From Anthoceros angustus (Eukaryota > Streptophyta > Anthocerotopsida > Anthocerotales > Anthocerotaceae), in assembly GCA_010909165.1 (NCBI GenBank), contig VJWM01000126.1, positions 248,001 to 312,000 on the forward strand: DNA of 64,000 nt, read 5' to 3'. Below are positions 25,190-35,611 of the stretch, piece after piece. The notes beneath the pieces are model-generated. The model made no database searches, had not been told where the DNA came from, and was given only the letters and a program-made list of their open reading frames with translations. Within the stretch, counting starts at the first letter, position 1. Every line of letters begins with the position of its first letter. A program made the position numbers and the translations under genes.

Positions 25190-25390
25190 CAGACCCCTCC
25201 TTGGTCACAGACCCCTCCTTGGGCCACAGACCCCTCCCACACAGACCCTCCTTGGGTCACAGACCCCTCCTTAGGCCACCACAGACCCTCCTTGGGCCAC
25301 AGACCTCCTTGGGCCACAGACCCTCCTTGGGCCACACAGACCCCTCCTTGGGCTGACCCTCCTTGGGCCACACAGACCCCTCCTTGGGAT
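25190..25390. repeat. LTR minisatellite, CCTCCTTGGGCCACA type (expanded copy)
   Basis: Counterpart of 12,415-12,575 with about eleven units of 15-22 bp. Confidence 0.7.
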
Positions 25391-25508
25391 TAGACACATC
25401 TGGTTAGGCAGTGGGTTGGGAAAGGAAAAAATTTGGTTGGCTCACAGCGATTCGCACCATGATCTCACTCCGGTCCCTAAAATTTCCGGCATGCATTGAA
25501 CACCACGA

Positions 25509-25763
25509 TGGATGGTGGCAAAGACATGATGGTGGAAAGAGGAGAGGAGAGAGGAGGAGGCAAGTGTAGCTCTCTCACATTGAGATGAGGCTTGGAGGTA
25601 TTTATACCTCCAATAGGCTCCTAGGAAGCTCCACAAGAAGCCCTAGGAAGGAGCACAAGAAGCTTCCTAGTGATTAGCTTAAGCTAAACTAATGATACTT
25701 AATCGACACCTAACTTAGACTAAGTGTATTAGTCTAAGTACATTGGGCTTTAATACCCTTACA
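25509..25763 (-). mobile_element. Copia 3' LTR (left copy)
   Basis: 255 bp, minus-strand sequence starting TGTAAGGGTATTAAAGCCC. It differs from the right copy by about ten substitutions or indels outside its first 30 bases, so the insertion is moderately young. The polypurine tract AAGTGGGAGGT (25,764-25,774, minus strand) abuts it. Confidence 0.88.
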
Positions 25764-28690
25764 ACCTCCCACTTAAAGGCCAATTTACCTTCAGAAGAAT
25801 GGACTATCTCATGCCCATCGTTGTCCGAGCTTGTGCAAATTGCTCGTAGAGAGTCCCTTGGTAAGAATATCTCAGGGTTCGCCGGTGTGAACCTTGACAA
25901 GTTGTACCCTCTTGTCGTCCAACACCTCTCGAATGAAGTGATACTCACATCCACATGTTTAGTCTTCGCATGAAACATCGGATTCTTTGCCAATTGATAG
26001 CACTGCTATCACAATGCAACACCGCGCTCAACCTTGATCCCCAAGTCTCCCACTAAACGAGCAAGCCATATGGCTTCCTTGCAAGCCTCGTCGCAACATA
26101 CTCGGCCTCTGTGGTAGATAGCGTAATGCACGATCGCAAACGAGATCGCCATGAGATCGCACATGAAGACATAACGATGTGGACCTCCTTTTGTCCATAT
26201 CCTGATAATCAGATCTGTACCCAACCACACATGCATCTTCACTACCAAAACATATGCACAAAGCTTTTGTACCATTCAGATACCTCATAACTCCTTTTAT
26301 CGCCTCCCAATGCTTCTTGCCGTGGTTTGACATAAACTCGCTAACCACTCCCACCGCAAAGGCAATGTCGACGGTAGCAATCATTGCATACATCAAACTC
26401 CCTACTGATGAGTATGGGACCTTCTCCATTTCAGCTTTTGTCCTCCTCGTAGCTTGGGCAATCGCTTGAAAGTTTCACATATGGAGGCAATGGAGTACCC
26501 AATGGCTTCCCTTCTCCATGTTGAAACGTTGAAGCACTATTCCGTCGAGACAAATAAAGCGGGCTTATACATTCCGACGCATGCCAAGTATATGGCTCGC
26601 CTCCCAAGTCTCCATTTCAAAGTGAGCATTCAACTTTGACTTCAACAAATCTCATCAAGAAGAATTAGCATATCATCCACATAGAGGATCAAAATGAGCA
26701 AGCTTTGATCCTTAGCTTGCTTCAGATAGAGGCAATGATCCTCATCGCCACGCTTTGTAGCCTTGAGAAAGCATAAATGAGTGGAACTTGTGATACCACT
26801 GGTGCCTGCTTCAAACCATAAAGGCTCTTCCTCAACCCGCACACCGATGCTCTTTGCCCTTCTCAACAAAACCTTCGGTGCATGTAGACGTCCTCTTGAA
26901 GGTCACCATGCAAGAATGCCGCCTTGACATCCATCCGCATAAGTTCCATATCATCCGCAACCAAAGCAAGAACACATCGCAAAGTTGTCATTTTGACTCG
27001 GTGAGAAAATCTCATCAAAGTCAATGCCTTGTTGCTTGAAACCCTTAGCAACCAATCGTGCCTTGTACTTTGGTTTGCCATCAAGGTATGACCTTCATCT
27101 TGTACACCATTTGCAGTAGTGCCTTCTTATCCTTAGGCAACGAACCAACTCCCAAGTTTGGTTCTTATGCGGTAATTCATTTCGATCGCATGGCCTTCTC
27201 CCACTTCTTTGTTACTCGTTGACATGGCCTCTTTGTAAGAAGAGGGTTCCCCACAACTGTCGATAACATAATCCAGATGGATCATACCGCCGAGGTCGTG
27301 TAATCGCCTCGACCACGAAGTGCACCTCTATAGGTGCTTGTTCGACTCTTGGTTCATCTATCGGTGGAGGAATGTGCTCGCACATTACCACGTATCAACC
27401 CGCCCATGATGATCATGTCCATCTTCTTGGAAGATCACCCTTCGCACCTCCAGCTTGGAGTAGGCTTCCGTGCATCTTGTTCTCATTGAAGAACACGCCG
27501 TTAGTACGAACAACCTTTCTAGCCTCGGATCCCACAAACGGTATCCCATCTCACCGAATCACCATAGCCAAGAAAAATACATTTCTTGGACTTAGGTGCC
27601 AACTTGTCCCGAAACTCTTTTGGAACATGGCAGTATGCCTCACAGCCAAACACTCGCAGATGCTTGTAGGATGGTTTCTTTCCGCACTATAGCTCCTCCG
27701 AACTCGCTCATCAATTTTATTAGGAGATCCGTTAATAAGATGAATCGCAGAGACATCGCTCGCCCAAAACCCATTAGGCAATCCGAGTTTGACAACAAAC
27801 TACGCATCCTCTCCGAATGGTTCTGCTCATCCGCCGCCCACACCATTTTGTGGAGGAGTATACGCGCAAATCTTTTGATTCCTTGGAATCACGAATGACC
27901 GAAAGCTGAAACATACTCGCCACCATTATCCGCCCTTAGACACTTCAATCGGTGGCCGATCGATTCTCTACAAGGGTGACAAATTTCAAACACCGCCGTA
28001 ACTTCATCCTTTTTCCTCAAAGGATAAACCCACACCTTGCGTGAGAAATCATCTATGAAAGTGACAAAATAGGATAATTTAATGATGCAGAGGCATAGGT
28101 CCACATACATCACTGTGAACCAACTCAAGAGGTTTACTCCTACCTTTACCTCTTGTTCGATGTGATGATTTTGTCTGTTTCCCATATAAACAGTGCTCAC
28201 ACATCGAGAGATCAGAGAAGTTAAGAACAGGGATATAACCAGAACGAGATAAAACCTTCATTCCCTTCTGAGACATATGTCCTAACCGGCAATGCCACAA
28301 GGAAACATTTGGCTGCTCTGTTACACAGATCACATGATCTTTGACAGTGTTTACCTGAAGTGAGTACAAAGTGCCACACTTCGATCCACGAGCTAACACA
28401 AGAGAACCTTTGGAGATCTTCCAAGAGTGATCCCCAAACCAGCAGTGGTAACCAGCATCATCCAACTGTCCTGCGCTAATCATGCTCTTTGTCAACTTCG
28501 GAACATGCCTAACGCCCTTCAAAGATGAATGAAGATCCGTTGTCAAACTTGAGTTGCACATCACCTCGCTGCGATCCGCATGCATAGTTATTTCCAAGCC
28601 TAACGCATCCTTTCCTTGTAGCATCATACGTGCTAAACCACTCTATGCGGAGTAACATGGAAAGATGCACCGTCAATCAATTATCCAATT
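25764..28690 (-). pseudogene. Copia pol: protease, integrase, reverse transcriptase, RNase H
   Basis: Read leftward, the region starts with a damaged protease site (DGASFHVTPHR near 28,650). A gag-pre-integrase block follows (GVRHVPKLTKSMISAGQLDDAG; WHCRLGHMSQKGM), then the integrase core (HSDVCGPM; FIDDFSRKVWVYPLR; LRADNGGEY near 27,900). Reverse transcriptase is recognised by [18 protein letters not shown] (near 26,900) and the active site LYVDDML (near 26,670). RNase H is seen as VPYSSVGSLMYAMIAT and the last part near the polypurine tract. At least eight frameshifts or stops break the reading frame, so no intact polyprotein exists. Confidence 0.82.
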
Positions 28691-29549
28691 GCGTAATAAA
28701 TGACTATCCACATTAATTGTGCAAGATTCAAGTAAGAAGAGATAAGGACATCTCCGTCCTCAATGTAGTTTAACTCTTCCAACTCGATGCATTTAAGTCG
28801 CCTTCTGTCCCCGCTTCTCTTTTCCTTGGTCCTTTTGAACTTCGCACTCTTTTGAAGTGACCCCTTTGTGACAATAGTGACACTCCACATTCTTGTTACG
28901 ACTACGAGATTTGCTACGAGAGAAGCTTCGTCCGCTGTTTCCCTTCGCAGGACCTCCCTCTCACTATGAGGGCACCGGAACCTTTGAAGGTTCCATGTTT
29001 TCCTGCTCACCTCCTCGCCAATGTGCTACCTTCTACATTTACAATGGTAAGACCACTAGCGCGTTACTCGTAGCCGCATTTAAAGGTGTCCCAACCTCCG
29101 TAATGTGACCAATGAAACATAGCTCTCACTAACTGGGAACGTGATACCTTGAGATGAGAGTCGGCTGAAAATGGTATTGAAATCATTCGATGATCGGACA
29201 TCCTCGTCCCTTCCTTCATCTTCAAGTCCACCATTGCTTCAACCAATACACCGAGAAGCCGCACTTTGCTTCTCATACAGTCACATGCCTTCCCGCCACA
29301 GTAACTCGTGGTCTTATCTTTCACATTGAAGTACACTGCTTTTGACAATGTTAGCATGATAGTAGATCTAGCAAGCTCATCCAGTCCGCCACTCATCCCG
29401 TGTCATACTATCCGGTTTGACGCCTAACAACTTTATGGGCTTGATCCGCTTTTTCGCACTAGAACATTATACACTTGTTCTTTCCAACGGAAGTTAGTAC
29501 CATCTAACTTCTCGATATTGAACATGACGCTCGACGATGAAGACATCAT
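28691..29549 (-). pseudogene. Copia gag, copy 1 (pol-proximal)
   Basis: Starts at 29,549 with MMSSSSSVMFNIEKLDG, the usual opening of copia gag proteins, followed by TNFRWKEQVYNVLVRK and, after a frameshift, ARSTIMLTLSKAVYFNVKDKTT. A zinc-knuckle region is recognisable but shifted (SVTIVTKG in one frame where the second copy shows CHYCHKG). The region ends at the protease. Broken. Confidence 0.75.
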
Positions 29550-29664
29550 GACTCAAAAATCGCGATTAAACACTCAACTCGCCTTGTTAGAAAAGTCAAA
29601 GAAGAAAACACAGCGGTGTATCCGTTGATTATTCCACCGAGTAATTTCGAATTTTCTCCGCTCC

Positions 29665-30215
29665 CGCAATTTGCTGCGCCGCGGCCCCGCCGCGCCGCCG
29701 CACCGCACCGCCGCGCCTGCGCGCGCCGGCCTGCACCCCGCGCCACGGCCTGCGCCGCGGCTGCCGCGCGCGGCGCCGCGCCACCGCCCGCCGCCGCCGC
29801 GCCACGGCCGCCGCGCGGCCGGCTGCGCGCGCACCGCCGCGCCTGCGCGGCTCGCGCGCGCTGCGCGCCGCACCGCCGCGCGCGCGCTGCCGCGCGCGGC
29901 CGCTGCGCGCGCCGCGCCGCCGCGCCGGCGCGCGGCTGGGCGGGGGCGGGCGGCCGGCTGCGGCGCGCCCGCGCTCGGCGGCGCGCGCTGGCCGCGGCCG
30001 CGCGGCCGCGCGCGGCTCGCGGCCGCGGCCTGCAAGGCCCGGCGCGCCGCGCTGCCGGGCGGCGCGCGCGCGCGCGCTGCCCCGCCGCTCGCGCGCGGCC
30101 GCGCTGCGCGGCTCGCGGCCGCGCTGCTGGCGGGCCCACGCGCTCGCGCCGCGCCCGGGCTCGCCACGGCTCGCGCGCGCGGCCGCGCCCGCCGCCGCCG
30201 CCGCGCGCCCGCCAC
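29665..30215. repeat. Extremely GC-rich low-complexity tract, copy 1
   Basis: About 550 bp made almost only of G and C, in words such as GCCGCGC and GCGCGGC. It sits in the Copia leader between the gag start and the LTR-side block. Long open frames on both strands here arise from the absence of A and T and are not genes. Confidence 0.8.
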
Positions 30216-30519
30216 ATCCGGATCACCTGCACTCCACGATCACCGCAGCTAGAAAATTCTAGCATCACAACACAACCAAACCAAGTAACCAAAGATCATC
30301 CAACCGTCTCCGCGCTAATCATGCTCTTTGTCAACTTGAACATGCCTAACGCCCTTCAAAGATGAATGAAGATCCGTTGTCAAACTTGAGTTGCACATCA
30401 CCCACGCGCGATCCGCATGCATAGTTATTTCCAACGATCCTTTCCTTGTAGCATCATACGTGCTAAACCACTCTCTATGAGTAACATGGAAAGATGCACC
30501 GAGTCAATTATCCAATTGC

Positions 30520-31352
30520 GTAATAAATGACTATCCACATTAAGCAAGATTCAAGTAAGAAGAGATAAGGACATCTCCGTCCTCAACAGTAGTTTAACTC
30601 TTCCAACTCGATTAAGTCGCCTTCGCCCGCTTCTCTTTTCCTTGGTCCTTTTGAACTTCTCGCACTCTCTTGAAGTGACCCCTTTGTGACAATAGTGACA
30701 CTCCACATTCTTGTTACGACTACGAGATTTGCTACGAGAGAAGCCCGTCCGGTTGCTTCCCTTCGCAGTGGACCTCCCTCTCACTATGAGGGCACCGGAA
30801 CCTTTGGAAGGTTCCATGTTTTCCTGCTCACCTCCTCCTTAATGTGCTACCTTCTACATTTACAATGGTAAGACCACAAAGCACTGAGTGCACAAAGGTG
30901 TCCCAACTCTCGTAATGTGACCAATGAAACATAGCTCTCACTAACTGGGAACGTGATACCTTGAGATGAGAGCCTGAAAATGGTATTGAAATCATTCGAT
31001 GATCGGACATCCTCCCTTCCTTCATCTTCAAGTCCACCACCGTTTCAACCAATACACCGAGCCGCACTTTGCTTCTCACAGTCACATGCCCGCCACATCC
31101 GTAACTCGTGGTCTTATCTTTCACATTGAAGTACACTGCTTTTGACAATGTTAGCATGATAGTAGATCTAGCAAGCTCATCCAGTCCCGCCACTCATCCC
31201 GTGTCATACTATCCGGTTTGACGCCTAACAACTTTATGGGCTTGATCCGCTTTTTCTCGCACTAGAACATTATACACTTGTTCTTTCCAACGGAAGTTAG
31301 TACCATCTAACTTCTCGATATTGAACATGACGCTCGACGATGAAGACATCAT
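30520..31352 (-). pseudogene. Copia gag, copy 2 (LTR-proximal)
   Basis: Second copy of the same gag, starting at 31,352. It retains ARSTIMLTLSKAVYFNVKDK and a recognisable but incomplete CCHC knuckle (NVECHYCHKGVTSRECEKF), and then repeats the beginning of the protease (FHVT..REWF). It is separated from copy 1 by a GC-rich tract. The two copies differ by many 1-5-bp indels. Confidence 0.75.
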
Positions 31353-31494
31353 GACTCAAAAATCGATACTGATAAAACACTCAACTCGCCTTGAAAAGTC
31401 AAAGAAGAAAACAACTGCGACCGTATTTTGTCGCTGATTTATTCCACCGAGTATTCCGCGAATCGCTCGACTTTCTCACCGCGCTCAGATATTT

Positions 31495-32020
31495 CGCGCG
31501 CCGGCGCCCGCCGCCGCGCCGCGCCACGCCGCGCGCCGCGGCTGCCGCGCCCGCACCCCGCGGCCGCCGCCGCCGCCGCCACGCCGCGCGGCTGCGCCCG
31601 CACGGCCAGCACCGCCCGCGGCCGCCGCGCTGCGCGCCGCGGCCGCCGGCTGCGCGGCTCGCGGCCGGCGGCCCCGCTGCGCGCCGGCGGCCTGCGCTGG
31701 CGCGCTGCCGCGCGCGCGCGCGCTGGGCGGGCGCGCGCGCGCCGGCGCGCCCGCCGCGCTGCGGCCATACCCGCGCGCCGCGCCGCGCGCGCCGCGCTCG
31801 CGCGCGGCCGCGGCGGGCGCCGCGGCGCGCTCGGCGGCGCAAGGCTGGGCGGCTGCGCGCCGCGCCGCGCCGCGCGCGCTCGCGGCCGCCGCGCCACGGC
31901 CGCGCTGCCCCGCGCCCGCTGCGCGCCGCGCCACCGGCGCGGCTCGCCGCCTCGCGCCGCTCGCGCGCGCCGCCGCGCCGCCGCGCGCGCCGCGCTCGCG
32001 GCCTCGCGCCGCCGCGATCT
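31495..32020. repeat. Extremely GC-rich low-complexity tract, copy 2
   Basis: Same position in the second duplication unit, same base composition, but the order of words differs strongly from copy 1. The flanking leader sequences remain alike, so this tract changes far faster than its surroundings or is poorly assembled. Confidence 0.8.
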
Positions 32021-32082
32021 CGATCACCTGCAATTCCACGAGTCCGCAGCCTAGAAAATTCTAGCATCACAACACAACCAAA

Positions 32083-32097
32083 CCATGGCTCGATACC
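32083..32097 (-). promoter_or_regulatory. Copia primer-binding site
   Basis: The minus strand reads GGTATCGAGCCATGG a few bases after the LTR. It is one deletion away from the GGTATCAGAGCCATGG site of plant Copia elements that prime from initiator tRNA-Met. It defines the right LTR as the 5' LTR. Confidence 0.8.
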
Positions 32098-32100
32098 GCT

Positions 32101-32354
32101 TGAAGGATCGTGGGCAGCCATGGGTGGAAAGAGGAGAGGAGAGGAGGAGGCAAGTGTAGCTCTCTCACATTGAGATGAGGCTTGAGGGTATTTATACCTC
32201 CAATAGGCTCCTAGGAAGCTCCACAAGAAGCTCCTAGGAAGGAGCACAAGAAGCTTCCTAGTGATTAGCTTAAGCTAAACTAATGATACTTAACTGACAC
32301 CTAACTTAGACTAAGTGTATTAGTCTAAGTACATTGGGCTTTAATACCCTTACA
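32101..32354 (-). mobile_element. Copia 5' LTR (right copy)
   Basis: 254 bp, ending on the minus strand in ..GATCCTTCA just before the primer-binding site. On the other side it abuts CACCCTTCACC, the continuation of the interrupted gypsy LTR. Confidence 0.88.
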
Positions 32355-32775
32355 CACCCTTCACCACTAGTCACCCCAGTCGCGGAGCTTGGTCACTCAG
32401 CTCTCGACCATCCAGGGATCTCCCGCCCTTGACGAGAGGACGAAACGAATCGCCCCATCGATCGGATGTCTCCAACCAACCACGCCGCACAAATTCGACA
32501 CACGGAGCTCACACCGAAATTGTCTAACGAGAGACGCTAAGGGTCTCTTATACATCCGTCAGCCGCCATAGCTCACTTTCCCAAAGGTCTAAAGATGGCT
32601 AACCTACCTCAAAGGTTCAAAGATGGCTAACCTACCACGAGCGCCTACCACCTATCTTGTTCACAAGCTTCCTAGCACCTTATCCTCTAATCCAAGTGAA
32701 AGCCTCGACCTATGATGCCACTCTAAAATCGCGCCCGCCTCCGCTGTGGCCGCCTAACCCGCGGCCCATGGGTGT
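32355..32775 (-). mobile_element. Gypsy 5' LTR, outer part resumed after Copia
   Basis: Continues the match to the left LTR (CACCCTTCACCACTAGTCACC onward) including two CTAAAGATGGCTAACC words. It ends at the shared CCCATGGGTGTT, after which the two sides diverge. Confidence 0.7.
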
Positions 32776-33290
32776 TCCCCGCCTCCTACCACGCCCGATC
32801 CGAAGATCCTCCTTAATATCTCCACCTCACTCCCGCTTATCCGAGGTCCCTTCACTCCTCCTAGGAGGCGCCTGTCTGCCGCTCGCCTCGCACGCTTTCT
32901 CGCCTCCTCATCGCTGGACAGCCAAACCGGCGCTTCCTCCATCCATGCTCTAGCCTCCGCCTTGCTCATTTCCTCGAGCACAACCTGTGAAGGTGCGCCC
33001 GGCTCACATGGACAATCCAGTTGCTTCTGAAAGAGGGTTGCATCCCTCCTGGCACTGTGGCTTCCCCCCACGGGTCCTTCTTCCGCGGTGGCTAGCTCCA
33101 CCACTGGTGGCCGCTTGACCACCCCGCGGTGGGCCTTCTGCCCTTCTTGGCACCGTCTCTTTCTTGACCACAGCCCTAGCCTCATCTCTCTCCGCTTATA
33201 CCTCTCCGCTAGCTTCTTGAACTTCTCCATAGGTGCGTCTCCAGTTCCACAGGCCCCTGTTCTTGAATGAAGGATCCCCACCTTACATAG
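32776..33290 (-). other. Unrecognised open stretch, probably element debris
   Basis: A 175-codon minus-strand frame (ending at 32,754, inside the LTR edge) contains MEKFKKLAERYKRREMRLG, then VVLEEMSKAEARAWMEEAP and a basic segment. The charged, helical style is gag-like, but no domain is recognised. It lies between the gypsy LTR and a plus-strand promoter-like sequence. Confidence 0.3.
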
Positions 33291-33415
33291 ACAATTTTTA
33301 TTCCTAAAATCCCAAGGTCCAAGGACCTTCTAGCACGGCCGATATTCACAGTGTTCGAGGCCAAGGACTAGTGTTGTAAAATTAATATTGTCATGGCCAA
33401 GGACCACTTTTACAA

Positions 33416-33424
33416 TATAAAAGG
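33416..33424 (+). promoter_or_regulatory. TATA box of an LTR-like promoter
   Basis: TATAAAAGG lies in an otherwise AT-poor region. It is followed about 30 bp later by an A-rich leader (CATACAAAACATAAGAAAAAC) and then by the coiled-coil coding remnant. The arrangement fits transcription of that remnant from an upstream LTR. Inferred. Confidence 0.5.
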
Positions 33425-33519
33425 CCTTGCCTCGGACATTTCCTAAGCACTCCATCATACAAAACATAAGAAAAACAAAAAAAAACATTCAAACCAACAC
33501 TCCAGGGGAGGGTTAGTGT

Positions 33520-35515
33520 ACATGTGGTCTTCCACACCAGGGTCGAGGAGGAGGAGGAGAGGAGGCAGTGTTGCCAGGCCCCGCTAGGTGCTCGGCTATG
33601 TGAACAATCGAACACCTTGAGGAGGTGTAAGCAAGGGCAGATGACCTTTGCAGGAGGAGAGGAGCGGCCCAAGAAGAGGCTGAGGAGGCACGCAGGCAGG
33701 CGGAGAGGGCCAAGGACTTGGCCTTGACCCGAGCGAGGCAGAACCAAGCACAGGAGGCTCGAGGTGAAGGGGCGCGGGAGGCGGAGGCCCCAGTGCCAAG
33801 GCAGCCGAGGATCACTACGTGGGGCAATCGGTGGAGTAGCCACAGCCAACTTGAAGGCGGAGGCGGGCGGTAGAGCAACAAGCACTGTGTGAGGAGAGAG
33901 GAGGCCGGCACCAAGGAGCTAGGGGACCTCGGATACATGTGCAGCAGGAGAGGAGCGGCCCAAGAAGAGGCTGAGGAGGCACGCAGCAGGAGAGGGCCAA
34001 GGACAACAACAAACTGGACAGGAGGCAACCAAGCCCGGGAGGCCTGTGTGAAGGGGCGGAGGCGGAGGCCCGTGCCAAGACGGCCGAGGATCACCTACCG
34101 GTAGGACAGAAATCGGTGGAGTAGCCACGGCCAACTTGAAGGCGAGCAAATATGGAGCAAGCACGGTGTAATCCGTGAGGAGGAGAGGGAGGCCAGCACC
34201 AAGGAGCTAGGGGACCTCCAGATACAGCTGCAGGACACGGAAGAACGGCGCCAGGAGTTGGAGGCCTAAGGGAGACCTTGGAGCTGTACGGAGGAGCGGA
34301 ATGGAATTCTCAAGGAGAATCGAGGATCACGAGCCCGGGAGATAGAGCGCTGCAGCCTGTTGGAGGGTGTAGGCAAGTCATCCAAGTCGGAGGCAGGGAT
34401 ACGCGAGTTGGAGAGGGACTTGGAGGAAGCCAGGAGCGGCTGCCGAACGCCTGGAAAGGGATATGGTGGCCCTACGGTAAGGATGAACGGAGGAGAGGAG
34501 GCCCGGCACCAAGGAGCTAGGGGACCTCGTGATACACCGTAGGACACGAAGAACGGGCGCTGTGGAGTTGGAGGCCGGACCTTGGGAGCCAGAAACGGAG
34601 GAGCTGGAATGGAATTCTCAAGGAGAATCGAGGATCACGAGCCCGGGAGATAGAGCGGCTGTTGGAGGGTGTAGGCAAGTCATCGGGCCAAGTCGAGCAG
34701 ATATCGCCGAGTTGGAGAGGGACTTGAGGAAGCCAGAGCGGGCAGCTGCCTAACGCCTGGAAAGGGATATGGTGGCCCTCCGGTAAGGATGAACGGAGGA
34801 GAGAGCTCGAGGAAGAGCAAAAGTTGGCCGGTCCGCTTATGAGGGCGTAAGGAGAATCGAGGATCACGAGCCCGGGAGATAGAGCGGCTGTTGGAGGGTG
34901 TAGGCAAGTCATCGGGCCAAGTCGAGGGATATCGGAGTTGGAGAGGGACTTGAGGAAGCCAGAGCGGGCAGCTGCCTAACGCCTGGAAAGGGATATGGTG
35001 GCCCTCCGGTAAGGATGAACGGAGGAGAGAGCTCGAGGAAGAGCAAAAGTTCGGGTCCGCTTATGAGGAGGCGGAGGAGAGGAGGCCGCTGAGGCAGCCG
35101 AGAGGAGGAAGCGGGCGGAGCGAGGATTCAGGAAGTGGCGGAGGCGGCCTTGGCAACCTCAAGGGATTCCTGCATTTCCGGATGACCTCATGTGAGCGAA
35201 AACTCCGACACGCCAGCTTGCTGCAGAACCTCCTCGGGAGGCATGAGTATCGGGTGCTCGCGCCCATGTGGAGAGGAGCCAAAGGGTTGACTCGACTTCC
35301 GCATATTATCATGCGGAGCTCCTCAAGGCGGTGGAGGTAGTGCCCCACACAGGGCAAATTGAAGGGCCGCCAGAAGAGTCAGAAAGAGGGTGGAGAGACG
35401 AGGGCCTGGGGGATAGTGCCGCCACAGGAACCCTGGGGGCGCTGTTCGGGGACGAGAGCAGCAGCGGGGAAGGAGAGCACCCGGACGAGAGGGATACGGC
35501 AGACACCACAAGATA
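33520..35515 (+). pseudogene. Coiled-coil gag-like region with internal duplications
   Basis: The plus strand encodes, in alternating frames, heptad-rich pieces such as EEAEEARRQAERAKDLALTR, then TKELGDLQIQLQDTEERRQELEA, IRELERDLEEAR and a final acidic 82-codon frame ending DTADTTR at 35,515. Blocks are duplicated: the GAGCGGCCCAAGAAGAGGCT block at about 33,660 and 33,955, and the GAGAATCGAGGATCACGAGCC block at about 34,314, 34,622 and 34,850. No enzyme motif is present. It resembles the region at 3.7-5.6 kb. I read it as a decayed structural gene of an LTR element. A host coiled-coil pseudogene is the alternative. Confidence 0.4.
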
Positions 35516-35611
35516 AGAGGTAAGTCCGTCGCACACCACAAGGGAAGAAAGAGAGGGGGTCCCCGAGCGGGTCAGGGGAGGAGAAGTGTGGAGTGCCAAT
35601 CCGGTGTTCAT

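Larger units (their letters stand above)
24366..25508 (-). mobile_element. Gypsy 5' LTR, part interrupted on the right by Copia
   Basis: Matches the left LTR from its first base (TGTGGAATGGG) through both minisatellites to GGCATGCATTGA. Here the Copia element begins. The remainder of the LTR resumes at 32,355. Confidence 0.75.
28474..32090. repeat. 1.84-kb tandem duplication inside Copia
   Basis: The word GCGCTAATCATGCTCTTTGTCAACT begins copies at 28,474 and 30,312, giving a period of 1,838 bp. Each unit holds the protease start, gag, a GC-rich tract and the GATCACCTGCA..CTAGAAAATTCTAGCATCACAACACAACC leader block. Only the right-hand unit continues into the primer-binding site. This is unequal duplication of the 5' third of the element. 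Confidence 0.85.
25509..32354 (-). mobile_element. Ty1/copia retrotransposon inserted in the gypsy LTR
   Basis: Nearly identical 254-255-bp LTRs (25,509-25,763 and 32,101-32,354) bound the element. A primer-binding site lies next to the right LTR and a polypurine tract next to the left one, so it reads on the minus strand. Coding order is gag, protease, integrase, reverse transcriptase, RNase H, as in Ty1/copia. Host sequence on both sides belongs to the gypsy LTR: the uninterrupted copy at about 12,676-12,690 spans the site. Flanks share CACC, consistent with a 4-5-bp target duplication. All frames are broken by small indels. An internal 1.84-kb tandem duplication doubles gag. Confidence 0.88.
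11716..32775 (-). mobile_element. Nested Ty3/gypsy retrotransposon (host of two insertions)
   Basis: Two LTR copies in direct orientation begin with the same TGTGGAATGGGTTTTTGCAT at 11,716 and 24,366. The primer-binding site next to the right copy puts the 5' end on the right, so the element reads on the minus strand. Inside lie gag pieces, a truncated reverse transcriptase, and an integrase tail next to the left LTR. RNase H and the integrase core were not found, so it is an internally deleted, defective element. A CACTA transposon splits gag and a Copia element splits the 5' LTR. Without these two insertions the gypsy element would be roughly 5 kb. The outer right boundary is placed where the LTR copies stop matching. 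Confidence 0.75.

Noticed and set aside
29546-30365. Long Ala/Arg/Pro-rich frames on both strands
   Set aside because: They exist only because the tract lacks A and T and so lacks stop codons. Sequence is low complexity in every frame.
31391-32247. 260- and 282-codon frames in the second GC tract
   Set aside because: Same cause as the first tract; overlapping frames on both strands cannot all be genes.
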